From Ovoidimarina sediminis (lineage in GTDB: Bacteria > Pseudomonadota > Alphaproteobacteria > Rhodobacterales > Rhodobacteraceae): a stretch of 64,000 bases of DNA. Numbering within the stretch: position 1 is the first letter of the stretch; the number at the start of each line of letters is the position of its first letter. The notes below the pieces were generated by a model. The model did not search any database, was not told where the DNA came from, and saw only the letters and a program-made list of their open reading frames with translations. A program made the translations under genes and the position numbers. The stretch covers positions 62,001-126,000 of the forward strand of contig NZ_JAWHTE010000014.1 in assembly GCF_032586175.1 (NCBI RefSeq), read 5' to 3'. This document shows positions 43,986 through 53,511 of the stretch, piece after piece.

Positions 43986-44050
43986 CGGGGGCGCTGCCCC
44001 CGCCTCCCTGACGGTCGGCCCCCCGGAGTATTTCGGCCAAAATGAAGGGG
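43986..44050 (+). repeat. Dispersed intergenic repeat, copy 3
   Basis: GGGGGCGCTGCCCCC hairpin part, variable middle CGCCTCCCTGACGGTCGG, then CCCCCGGAGTATTTCGGCCA and AAATGAAGGGG. It lies between the convergent ends of the fructosamine kinase gene and efp, a typical terminator place. Confidence 0.8.
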
Positions 44051-44082
44051 CTACCCCCTGCCCCGACAGCCGGGTCGGACGA

Positions 44083-44646
44083 TCAGGCGCGCTCGGAATA
44101 TTCCATGGTTTCGGTGTTCACGACGATCGCCTCGCCCTCGCCCACGAAAGGCGGGATCATGACGCGGACACCGTTGTCGAGCACCGCCGGCTTGAAGCTG
44201 TTCGCCGCCGTCTGGCCCTTCACCACCGGTTCGGTTTCGGACACCGTGCAGGTGACTTTCTGAGGCAGCGTCGCGTTCAGCGCCTCGCTGTCGTAGAATT
44301 CGACCGTGATCGTCATGCCGTCCTGCAGAAACGGGCGGCGATCGCCCAGAAGCTCTGCCGGAAGCTCGATCTGTTCGTAGGTTTCGGTATCCATGAAGAC
44401 GAGGTTGCCGTCCGTCTCGTAGAGGAACTGCTGATCCTTCTGTTCGAGGCGTACGCGTTCCACCTTGTCGGCGGAGCGGAATCTTTCGTTCAGTTTGGAA
44501 CCGTTCCGCAGGTTGCGGAGTTCCACCTGCGCAAAGGCACCGCCTTTGCCGGGTTTGACGTGGTCGACTTTGACGGCAGCCCAGAGGCCGCCGTTATGTT
44601 CAAGCACGTTTCCGGGACGGATCTCGTTTCCGTTGATCTTCGGCAT
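44083..44646 (-). CDS. efp: Elongation factor P
   Basis: 187 residues, standard EF-P length with KOW, OB and C-terminal domains. The tip loop VKPGKGGAF places Lys34 where the beta-lysyl modification occurs in EpmA-containing bacteria. The C-terminal signature is NTETMEYSERA. EF-P relieves ribosome stalling on polyproline. Start MPKINGNEIRPGNVLEHNGG is canonical. Confidence 0.97.
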   Translation of the reverse strand: MPKINGNEIRPGNVLEHNGGLWAAVKVDHVKPGKGGAFAQVELRNLRNGSKLNERFRSADKVERVRLEQKDQQFLYETDGNLVFMDTETYEQIELPAELLGDRRPFLQDGMTITVEFYDSEALNATLPQKVTCTVSETEPVVKGQTAANSFKPAVLDNGVRVMIPPFVGEGEAIVVNTETMEYSERA

Positions 44647-44862
44647 GTGTCAAATCCATGACAAAAGGTTGAAGGAAGGTTGACGGGAGCTATATCTGCG
44701 CAGTGGACGGCTGGCAACTCCACAATATCCTGTGTTTGTGCGCGTAAGAGTTATGCGGCTAATGCATGAGAGCTATGCAAAAGCAGGGTAGTCGAATCAG
44801 CGCTAACACGGCATAAGGGACGCCACGCCGAAAAGACAAGAGCAACAAGTTCGGGATAACAC

Positions 44863-45183
44863 ATGGTCGATTTCGTAGATGGCACCGCATTCAACAATGA
44901 GCAGGGCAACCGTGCGCGCAAACTTTTTGCAGCCGTCGTCCTGGCCGCGCTGGATGATGCGATTGCCGACGACAAGAAATACGGCAATGGACCGGAGCAG
45001 ATCGCGCGCTGGGCGCGGTCGCGCGACGGGCGTGAGGTGCTGACCTGTGCTGGGATCGACCCCAACGAGCGGGTCGTCTCGGGGCTGATGGATTTCGTGT
45101 CCAAGGGTGTGCGCACCTCGGTGGCGCTGAGCCGCGAGGAAAGCGAGCGCCGTCAGGCCGCGGAACAGGCGCGCGCCGCCTGA
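44863..45183 (+). CDS. Small conserved alphaproteobacterial protein (DUF6280-like)
   Basis: 106 residues, MVDFVDGTAFNNEQGNRARK then LFAAVVLAALDDAIADDKKY. Mostly alpha-helical and soluble, with a charged C-terminal helix (REESERRQAAEQARAA). It looks like a strongly conserved small protein of Rhodobacteraceae; the DUF6280 label is from memory. Function unknown. It is divergent from efp with a 216-base spacer, and followed by a good terminator. Confidence 0.8.
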   Translation: MVDFVDGTAFNNEQGNRARKLFAAVVLAALDDAIADDKKYGNGPEQIARWARSRDGREVLTCAGIDPNERVVSGLMDFVSKGVRTSVALSREESERRQAAEQARAA

Positions 45184-45211
45184 GCCCAACCATTGCGGTT
45201 TTTCATGCGTG

Positions 45212-45241
45212 GCGCGCCCGAACCGGGCGCGCTTTCGCTTT
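45212..45241 (+). terminator. Intrinsic terminator
   Basis: GCGCGCCCG (45212-45220), loop AAC, CGGGCGCGC (45224-45232), then TTTCGCTTTT. A clear terminator for the 106-residue gene. Confidence 0.85.
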
Positions 45242-45255
45242 TCAGGGCGGCCGCT

Positions 45256-45825
45256 TCAGAAGACCAGGCGCCAGATGAAGAAGGGCGCAACCTGAAGCGC
45301 ACCGATCCCGAGAAACACCCATTTCCAGAGTGAGGCGCGAAAGCGCCAGAGGAGAAGCGCGGTCAGGAGTGCGACCGCCGCGACCTCGATCATGCCCACG
45401 ACGTCGCCGCCCCGCGCGCTTTCCCAGTAGCTGATCGGGCTTTCGAAGCGCCAGGTTGTGAGCGGCCAGAAATGCATGCGTGCATCGTGGTTGTGGAGCG
45501 GGAAATCGAAGGCGAGGTGAAGAAGTGCGGCCCCGGTGAGGGCGACAGCCCAGCGCGACCGGCGCCACAGCGCGAGCGCGAGGCCCGTGCCCCAGAGGAT
45601 GAAGCTGTTGTCGATGGCGAAAATGCCCTGCCAGGCCTCGGAATAGTAAAGCTGGCGAAACACGACATCGGGCGGCGTTTCGAGGATGATGAGGTGCCAG
45701 CCCGCGAGGCAATAGAGCGAGGCATCGGGCAGAAGCGCGCCGATCAGGGCGGCGAGGGTGATGCGGGTGTGGCCGGGGCGGGCAAAGGCCGCCGCACCGA
45801 AGATCAGATGGGCGGGCGTGTTCAG
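45256..45825 (-). CDS. Conserved membrane protein; apparent CTG start
   Basis: The frame encodes (L/M)NTPAHLIFGAAAFARPGH, ITLAALIGALLPDASLY, VVFRQLYYSEAWQGIFAIDN, then LLHLAFDFPLHNHDARMHFW and further hydrophobic segments: about 189 residues with four to five membrane spans and a His/Asp-rich central motif (HLAFDFPLHNHDARMH) like those of YdjM-type membrane hydrolases. Conserved sequence starts at CTG 45825, nine bases after the previous stop; the first usable GTG (45663) would remove 54 well-formed residues. Homologues are sometimes mislabelled CobQ. Function unproven. Confidence 0.7.
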   Translation of the reverse strand: MNTPAHLIFGAAAFARPGHTRITLAALIGALLPDASLYCLAGWHLIILETPPDVVFRQLYYSEAWQGIFAIDNSFILWGTGLALALWRRSRWAVALTGAALLHLAFDFPLHNHDARMHFWPLTTWRFESPISYWESARGGDVVGMIEVAAVALLTALLLWRFRASLWKWVFLGIGALQVAPFFIWRLVF

Positions 45826-45833
45826 AGGCGCGC

Positions 45834-46616
45834 CTAGTTGAAGTCGCGCGTCATGATCGCGCGGTGGATCTCGCGCCGGACGAGTTTGCGGACGTTGCGG
45901 GTGATTCTTTCGCCCAGCTCGCCCTGAAGCTCCTGGCGGACGATCTCTGCCACGATGTCGCGCAGCATCTCTTCGTCGATAATGCTTTCCTCGACGAGAT
46001 CGGGCGCAGCGGTTTCGTCCGTTGATGTATCCTGCGTGGGCGCGACGGCCTCGACCGCGGGTTCGGGACGGGCCGGCTCGTCGGGCCGGTCGGTACGAAA
46101 GCGCAGCGTGGCTGACGCGGGATCGGGCGCGGCCTCGATGATCGGGGCCTCCGGAGCCGCCGGGGCATCCTTCGGTTCATCGGTGAGGATTGTCGCATCC
46201 TCGATCTCATCTTCCGGCGGGCGATAGCCGAACGGGAAACGGCGCGGGGTTTCTGTGTCGATCTCCTCGCTGCCGTCGGGTTCCCAGGAGCCGTCGTCGC
46301 TGACGGCCTTTTCGAGTTCGGCGATGCGCTGTTCGAGCGTGATCCGCTCTGCCGTCAGAGTGCGTGTGGTCACGCGGGGCCGGCGGCGGGGCGGAAGCTC
46401 GGGCGCGGGATCGGCATCGGTTTCGTCGACGCGGAGGGCGGGCGTGAGAAGCAGACGTTCGGCGCGCTCTTCTTCCGGTGACGGATGGGGCGCTTCGACC
46501 GGTTCCGGCGCGCGCACGGAAGGATCCGCCATGGAGCGGGTCACGATACGCCGAACGGTGGACAGGACTGCGTCTGCCTCGGGATGCGGTTTGTTCTCCG
46601 ACATATCCAGACTCAC
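45834..46616 (-). CDS. PopZ-like (DUF2497-type) polar organising protein candidate
   Basis: 260 residues. A short N-terminal helix (EADAVLSTVRRIVTRSM), a long Pro/Glu/Asp/Ala-rich disordered middle with a small coiled coil (RITLEQRIAELEKAVSDD), and a C-terminal helix set (IIDEEMLRDIVAEIVRQELQ then ERITRNVRKLVRREIHRAI). This N-helix / acidic linker / C-helix plan, and its position after tolC, match the PopZ (DUF2497) gene of alphaproteobacteria. Sequence is diverged, so this is inference. A GTG start at 46616 has GAGGGG five bases away; ATG 46604 is the alternative. Confidence 0.6.
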   Translation of the reverse strand: MSLDMSENKPHPEADAVLSTVRRIVTRSMADPSVRAPEPVEAPHPSPEEERAERLLLTPALRVDETDADPAPELPPRRRPRVTTRTLTAERITLEQRIAELEKAVSDDGSWEPDGSEEIDTETPRRFPFGYRPPEDEIEDATILTDEPKDAPAAPEAPIIEAAPDPASATLRFRTDRPDEPARPEPAVEAVAPTQDTSTDETAAPDLVEESIIDEEMLRDIVAEIVRQELQGELGERITRNVRKLVRREIHRAIMTRDFN

Positions 46617-46705
46617 TTACGCCCCTCACGACATACGGTAGTACGAGTACCAGGTTCACACAACCACTCGTCGTGTGACAGGTCTTGCGCCCGGGGCGCG
46701 ATTGT

Positions 46706-48073
46706 CTACTGCAGGTTGAGGCGGCGCATCACACGATCGAGTTTTTCGCCCTGCGGACTTGTGACCGTTCCAAGAGGCGCGTTCTTCACCGCGTTGTAAT
46801 AGGCCGCCGGATCGTAGGTGGCGACGCCGAGGGCGAGATGATCGACGGTGAGCAGGCCCATGGCGGCCAGAAGCTCGTAAATCGTGACCGCGCGGTTGAT
46901 CTGGGCCGAGATCAGGTTCGTCTGCGCATCGAGCAGATCCTGTTCGAGATCGAGCACGTCAAGCGTGGTGCGCGAGCCGACTTCCAGTTCCTCCTGCGCG
47001 CCGCGCAATGCGAGGCGGGCGGCGCGGACTTCCTCTTCGGAGGCGCGTTCGCTGGCCACGGAGACGGCAAGATCGGCCCAGGCATTGCCGACGCCCTGTT
47101 CGATCCGCTTGTTGACGAAGTGAAGGCTGGCACGGGACGCATCGCGGCGGGCCTGCGACTGGCGGATCACAGAGGAGATATTGCCGCCCGAGTAGATCGG
47201 CCCGCGGAGTGTCACGCCCACCGAGCTTGCATCGTCGCCATCTTCGTCGAGCGAGACGCCGACGGTGCCGCGAAGCGTTGGGTTCAGGGCGGCACGGGCA
47301 ACGGCGATGCCGATTTCGCTTACGGTAACGTTGCGCTGAGCTTCGAGAATGTCGGGATGGCGGCCGAGCGCGATGCCCTTGGCCTCGGCCTCGGATGCCG
47401 GGATGCGCGGCGCGGGCGGCGGCGGGCGGAGGCTCATGGGATAGGCGCCGGTGACGGCCTTGTACTCTTCACGCGCCTGAGCGAGCGCGCCCTGCGCAGC
47501 GGCAAACCCGGAACGGGCGGCGGCAAGGCGGGCCTCTGCGATCGACACGTCGGTGCGGGTGACTTCGCCCACTTCGAACCTGTCGCGGGCGGCGCGGAGC
47601 TGTTGCGTGATCACGCGGACATCGTTTTCACGCAGGCCCACGAAGGCGTTCTGAAGGCGGACGTTGAAATAGGCGTTGACGCCGCGCAAAAGCACATCCT
47701 GTTCGATCCCCTTCAGCCCCTCGCGGAGGGCGAGAACGGTTTCCTTCTGGAGATCGATGGTGAGCTGGCTGCGGCCGAAATCGAAGAGAAGCAAGCTTGC
47801 TTCGAGCCCGACATTGCCGGTGAGATGGTCGCCGATCGATGGATCGCTGTAGCTGACCCGGCCCACGTATTCGAGCACCGGGCGGAGGCTCGACACCGAT
47901 TGGGCGACGTCTTCGTCGGCAGCTCGCAGAAGGGCGCGGTTCTGATCGAGAAGATCGCTGGTGCGGTAGGCGTTGATCAATGTGTCGGTGAGCGATTGGG
48001 CCCCTGCCGGTAACGCCGTTGCAACGGCAAGTGCCGTCGCGCAAAGTAGGGATTTCAATGTCATGCGTCCCAT
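46706..48073 (-). CDS. tolC: TolC-family outer membrane efflux protein
   Basis: About 455 residues from MGRMTLKSLLCATALAVATA with a signal peptide cleaved after GAQ. Two OEP repeats with long amphipathic coiled coils are visible (ALLRAADEDVAQSVSSLRPV, DRFEVGEVTRTDVSIAEARL, LRGAQEELEVGSRTTLDVLD). It forms the outer-membrane channel for type I secretion and drug efflux, and would serve export of RTX proteins such as that at 63.2 kb. It follows pcm with a 16-base gap. Confidence 0.93.
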   Translation of the reverse strand: MGRMTLKSLLCATALAVATALPAGAQSLTDTLINAYRTSDLLDQNRALLRAADEDVAQSVSSLRPVLEYVGRVSYSDPSIGDHLTGNVGLEASLLLFDFGRSQLTIDLQKETVLALREGLKGIEQDVLLRGVNAYFNVRLQNAFVGLRENDVRVITQQLRAARDRFEVGEVTRTDVSIAEARLAAARSGFAAAQGALAQAREEYKAVTGAYPMSLRPPPPAPRIPASEAEAKGIALGRHPDILEAQRNVTVSEIGIAVARAALNPTLRGTVGVSLDEDGDDASSVGVTLRGPIYSGGNISSVIRQSQARRDASRASLHFVNKRIEQGVGNAWADLAVSVASERASEEEVRAARLALRGAQEELEVGSRTTLDVLDLEQDLLDAQTNLISAQINRAVTIYELLAAMGLLTVDHLALGVATYDPAAYYNAVKNAPLGTVTSPQGEKLDRVMRRLNLQ

Positions 48074-48089
48074 GGCCAGACTGCCTTTG

Positions 48090-48743
48090 CTAAAATGAAA
48101 ACGCGCGCGCGCGTTCGAACCCTGGCAGGACCGGGGCTGCGGCATTGAAGGCGAAGCGCCAGCTGATCTTGCCGTCGACCATGTGGCCGATGCGGCAGAC
48201 ACCAAGCGCGCCTTCCATGAAAACAGCACCGATGCGCCCGCCGTCCTTCAGTTGCGCTTCGAGCCCGGGAGGAATGGATTCAACGCCGCCTTGAATGAGA
48301 ATCGCGTCGTAGGGCCCGTGTTTCGGGGCACCTTCGGCCAATGTGCCGGCGACGATGACCGCGTTGTCGGCGGCCACGTCCGAAAGGGCAGCCTCGGCTT
48401 CGGAGGCCCAGCTTTCATCTTCTTCGACGGCGACAACGGCCTCTGCAAGCCGGGACAGGACGGCCGCGGAATACCCGAGCGCGGGCCCCACATCGAGCAC
48501 CAGATCAGTCGGACCGATGTTCATGGCATCGAGCATCTTGGCCATCGTGCGCGGCTCGAGAATCACGCGGCCCTGCCCCAGATCCATGTTCTCGCCCACA
48601 TAGGCCGCCTCGCGGCGATTGTCGGGCACGAAGCGTTCGCGCGGCACCGACAGCATCGCGTCTATGATGGGAAACTTGGTCACGTCGGACGGGCGCACCT
48701 GCGTGTCGACCATCATCGTCCGTCGGAGCGCAAAATCGGTCAT
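48090..48743 (-). CDS. pcm: Protein-L-isoaspartate O-methyltransferase family protein
   Basis: 217 residues with the SAM motif LVLDVGPALGYSAAVLSRLA and the Pcm-type N-terminus TQVRPSDVTKFPIIDAMLSV followed by PRERFVP. It is the shorter alphaproteobacterial form; the usual GHGQTISQP block is replaced by MDLGQGRVILEPRTMAKM, so classical PIMT activity is not certain. It precedes tolC, a conserved order. Confidence 0.85.
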   Translation of the reverse strand: MTDFALRRTMMVDTQVRPSDVTKFPIIDAMLSVPRERFVPDNRREAAYVGENMDLGQGRVILEPRTMAKMLDAMNIGPTDLVLDVGPALGYSAAVLSRLAEAVVAVEEDESWASEAEAALSDVAADNAVIVAGTLAEGAPKHGPYDAILIQGGVESIPPGLEAQLKDGGRIGAVFMEGALGVCRIGHMVDGKISWRFAFNAAAPVLPGFERARAFSF

Positions 48744-48878
48744 GTATACTTATCTTCGGTGTCGTTTTTCCAGAACAAGTCCTCGCACATTCCTGCGATC
48801 CGGGCAACACCTGCGGCGAATTGCGATACGCCCATCCTCCGCCGTCCACCCTTGGACTTTCAGGGCGTCCTAGCGATG

Positions 48879-50153
<1,275 letters not shown>

Positions 50154-50281
50154 CTCAAAGTGCTCTTCACGCTTAAGTCTTGCCACTGAATGGAAATTCT
50201 CAATCCAACCCGCAAGGATTTACCGCAGAGACGGGCCCGATGCCACAGGATTGCGGCGGAATTGCAATTGGTGCGGATGAC

Positions 50282-50497
50282 TCAGAAGAAAAGGTGGAAG
50301 AGGACGTAGAGCGCGGCCGCCCAGAAGGCCCCCGTCATGAGGACGATCGGCCCCCAGATCAGGCCGGACCAGCGCGGGAGCGGACCGTCCGACGGTGGCA
50401 GGGGCCTGGGCTTTTCGACGACGGCGCAAGACCCGGAGACGCGCGGGTCTGCGCGTCCGACCCGGTGCGCCGGGATATCCAAGCTGATCTTGCCCAT
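50282..50497 (-). CDS. Small single-span membrane protein
   Basis: 71 residues, MGKISLDIPAHRVGRADPRV, a Pro-rich middle (KPRPLPPSDGPLPRWSG) and one C-terminal transmembrane helix (WGPIVLMTGAFWAAALYVLF). AGGA sits almost next to the ATG, so the start is not certain. Position between the UDP-sugar dehydrogenase and the B2-like gene, same strand. Function unknown. Confidence 0.5.
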   Translation of the reverse strand: MGKISLDIPAHRVGRADPRVSGSCAVVEKPRPLPPSDGPLPRWSGLIWGPIVLMTGAFWAAALYVLFHLFF

Positions 50498-50608
50498 TTC
50501 CTGCCAATCCGCGTGCCGTGCGGTCAGTGCCTCGGACTTTTTTTCTTTATGCTAACACAGATTAAGAAATCGTTGGTGGTCGCCAGGAAAATCGGTTGCA
50601 GGTGTTGC

Positions 50609-51082
50609 CTAAACTTCCACGGGGCGAGCGCTGTGATAGCTGGTTACGGGCACGTAGCCTGCCATCGCCTCGCCGCCGAGAAGGACGACCGGCCCGACAT
50701 TGAGCCATGCGTGTGCGGCCATGCCCTCTGCGTCGGACCCCTCGCCCGCGCGGTTCATCTTGGCGCCAAGGATCAGCGTATTTTCCACCCCGCGGCGGTT
50801 GAGCATCGCCTTACCGGCCATCCCTTGCATCAGGCAGGTGAAGCGGCCGAAGAACGTGCGGTTCACCGCGCCGATGGCCCACTTCACGTCGCGCAGAAGT
50901 TCGAGATCGCCATGGAGATCGGTGGTGCTGTGTGCGCCGGCATGGGCGTGCCCGAGATCGCCCGCATAGCTTCGGAACGGTTTGAACCGCACCGTCCACC
51001 AGGCGCGCAGAAGCTCGCGCAGGGCCTCTGCCACGAGGCGCCGCCGCCGGGCGGGTTGTTTCAGAAGTGTCAGGGCGCGCAT
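50609..51082 (-). CDS. Lasso-peptide-B2-like transglutaminase-fold protein
   Basis: 157 residues. The core, FTCLMQGMAGKAMLNRRGVE then NTLILGAKMN, followed by MAAHAWLNVGPVVLLGG, carries the Cys of the transglutaminase-like fold and the His of the AHAW motif found in lasso peptide B2 proteins (Transglut_core3). These are leader-peptide proteases. No asparagine-synthetase-like cyclase (C), PqqD-like B1 or precursor peptide is adjacent. Its neighbours are polysaccharide genes and the CHASE2/FecR pair, so it may have another processing role. Confidence 0.75.
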   Translation of the reverse strand: MRALTLLKQPARRRRLVAEALRELLRAWWTVRFKPFRSYAGDLGHAHAGAHSTTDLHGDLELLRDVKWAIGAVNRTFFGRFTCLMQGMAGKAMLNRRGVENTLILGAKMNRAGEGSDAEGMAAHAWLNVGPVVLLGGEAMAGYVPVTSYHSARPVEV

Positions 51083-51161
51083 GGGCCTGGGCTTACCGTT
51101 ACATCACAGATTGCGCGGCAGGTTAGCGCGACGTGCGCCGCGCGAAAAGACCGGTACGGCG

Positions 51162-53378
51162 TTACTTCGAGGTTGCATCGTAGACGCCGTCCCAACCGTC
51201 GGGCGCGGGGGCGTGCGAAACCTCGGCAAGCCGGGCGCGGTAATTCGCGATATGCGTCTCGAGGCCGGTACCCTGGGCCGCGTTGAGACGATCCAGATCG
51301 GCAATCGCGGCCTCGGTTTCCGCCCAGTTTCCGGCGCGGAAGGCGTCGAGCATGCGCGAGTTCGCATCCCTGAGTTCGGCAAAGTCTGCACTTTCGCGCA
51401 TCGTGGCGTCGCCCATGAGGGCGAAGACGCGTTCGGCCTGGGTTTTGCCCTTCACGCGGATCAGGTCGAGCTCGAGAAAAGCGAAATCTTCGCGTGCGAC
51501 CTCTTCCGTCGCAGAGCCGACGATGACGGTTTTGCCGTAGTATTTCGACTGGCCTTCGAGCCGGGAGGCGAGGTTCACCGGATCGCCCATGGCGGTGTAG
51601 TCGAAGCGGGTGTCGGAGCCCATGTTGCCGACCATGCAGGAGCCGCTCGACACACCAATGCCGATGTTGAGTGCGAGAAACTCGCCGTCTTCGGCCTCTT
51701 CGCGGCGGGCCTTGTTCAGAGCTTCGACACTTTGCTGCATCTTCAGGGCCGCGCGGCAGGCGGCGCGGGCATGGTCGTCGTGATCTAGCGGGGCGTTCCA
51801 GAAGGCCATGACGGCGTCGCCCATGAACTTATCGATCGTGCCACGTTCTTCGAGGATCGCGTTCGACAGAAGCGTCAGGAAGCGGTTCATGAGCTGCGTG
51901 AGGCCCGCGGGGTTCTGGCGGAACCCCTCGGCGATGGCCGTGAAGCCGCGAACGTCACTGAAGAGCAGCGTGAGTTCGCGGGTCTCGCCGCCGAGTTGCA
52001 GGGCTTCGCTGTTATCGGTCAGCGCGTTCACGAGATCGGCCGAGACGTAATGGCGGAAGGCATTGCGGATCTCGCGGCGGCGTTTCTCTTCCCGAAGGTA
52101 GTTCGCCGTGGCCATGAACATGATGGTGGCAAGCCCGGCGACGATCGGGAAGCTCGGGTCGAGCAGCATCCGCTGCTGCTGGAAGACCCAGAAGGACACG
52201 AAACCGCAGGTGGTGAGGAAGAGGAGCGTGGAGAGGACGAGAAAGCTTGCGGTCATGATCGGGGTGAGAATGATCAGGAGCACGCAGATCACGGCCGCGG
52301 CGACGAGTTCGACCGCGATGGCGTAGTTCGGGCGGAAGAGGAGCGAGCCCGAGAGCATGTTTTCCATCAGCTGGGCGTGGATTTCGACCCCGGGCACCTG
52401 AACGCCCATGGGCGTGGCCCGGAAATCGCCGAGACCGATGGCGGAGGTGCCGACGAGCACAAGGTGGCCATTGAGGCGACCCGGCTCCATCCGGTCGTAG
52501 AGAAGATCGGCAGCCGGCACGAAGCGCGAGGGCTGGGAGACGGTAAGATAGGGGCGGACCGTGCCGTCGCCCGCCGTGCGGAAAAAGTTGCGGGCAAGGA
52601 CGACGCCATCGATGCCCGCGTCATTGGTGCGCAGGACGAACGGCTCGCCTCCCGTGGCAACACGCAGGAGTTCGGGCGCAAGCCCGAGGCGCATCTGACC
52701 GTCGACAAGAGCGACGATGGGCAGCCGGCGGTAGATGCCATCCGGGTCGGGCCGCGCGGAGAAGACGCCGCGGCCTGCGGCGGCCTCTTCCAATTCGGGC
52801 AGGTTCTGCACGAGTTCGGGCAGCTTCATGATGAAGGGGGCGGGATCGGGGCCCACGACGGCGTGGGGGACCGGAGGTATGCTGGCCTCGTTCCCGAGGC
52901 GGTTGAAGGCGCTTCGCACACTGGTCTGCCCGACAACAACGCGGGCGCGGCGGAACGCATCGGCCAGCGTTTCATCGTTGCTGGGCATCGCGGAGAGGGC
53001 AACCACGACGGGTTCGGAGAGGTTGGGGTTGTCTTCGGCGATGAGCTGTGGAGACAGCCTGTCGGGTTCGGCGAAGATGATATCGAAGCCGATCGCCGCC
53101 GCGCCCGCCTGCGTCGCCTTGTCGACCAGTTCCGCGAAGCGGGTGCGCGGCCAGGGCCACTGGCCGATTTCCGCGATACTGGCGTCGTCAACATCGAGGA
53201 TCGCGACCGGGAACGCCTCGGGCTCGCGGGGGAGAACGCGCTGGAAGAAATCGAAGGTGAGGTTGCGGACAATCTGAATCGGGATCGGATCAATCACGCG
53301 AACGGCGAGCGCGAAGAGCACCAGCCCGAGCGCGATCAGGCGGGCGGTGCCGATCCGACTATAGAGCGCTCTGAACAT
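51162..53378 (-). CDS. CHASE2-domain class III adenylate/guanylate cyclase
   Basis: 738 residues: a membrane anchor (about 10-30), an extracytoplasmic CHASE2 sensor (about 35-340; FDFFQRVLPREPEAFPVAIL, DVDDASIAEIGQWPWPR), three membrane helices (about 345-420), and a cyclase domain (ELTLLFSDVRGFTAIAEGF, FMGDAVMAFWNAPLDHDDHA, YTAMGDPVNLASRLEGQSKY). The two metal Asp positions are present. A short helical tail follows. It would make cAMP or cGMP in response to an envelope signal. The upstream FecR-domain gene on the same strand is its usual companion. Confidence 0.94.
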   Translation of the reverse strand: MFRALYSRIGTARLIALGLVLFALAVRVIDPIPIQIVRNLTFDFFQRVLPREPEAFPVAILDVDDASIAEIGQWPWPRTRFAELVDKATQAGAAAIGFDIIFAEPDRLSPQLIAEDNPNLSEPVVVALSAMPSNDETLADAFRRARVVVGQTSVRSAFNRLGNEASIPPVPHAVVGPDPAPFIMKLPELVQNLPELEEAAAGRGVFSARPDPDGIYRRLPIVALVDGQMRLGLAPELLRVATGGEPFVLRTNDAGIDGVVLARNFFRTAGDGTVRPYLTVSQPSRFVPAADLLYDRMEPGRLNGHLVLVGTSAIGLGDFRATPMGVQVPGVEIHAQLMENMLSGSLLFRPNYAIAVELVAAAVICVLLIILTPIMTASFLVLSTLLFLTTCGFVSFWVFQQQRMLLDPSFPIVAGLATIMFMATANYLREEKRRREIRNAFRHYVSADLVNALTDNSEALQLGGETRELTLLFSDVRGFTAIAEGFRQNPAGLTQLMNRFLTLLSNAILEERGTIDKFMGDAVMAFWNAPLDHDDHARAACRAALKMQQSVEALNKARREEAEDGEFLALNIGIGVSSGSCMVGNMGSDTRFDYTAMGDPVNLASRLEGQSKYYGKTVIVGSATEEVAREDFAFLELDLIRVKGKTQAERVFALMGDATMRESADFAELRDANSRMLDAFRAGNWAETEAAIADLDRLNAAQGTGLETHIANYRARLAEVSHAPAPDGWDGVYDATSK

Positions 53379-53511
53379 GGCCGCGTGTCACTGAGGTTAT
53401 TCTAAGAGTCCAATGCACTGCGGCGCCGTCGTCGTCACAGCACGATCTCTTGCGCAAAAGACGGCAAATGAACCGTAAAGAGGAAGATCAGAACGGCGTC
53501 CATCCTCACTG

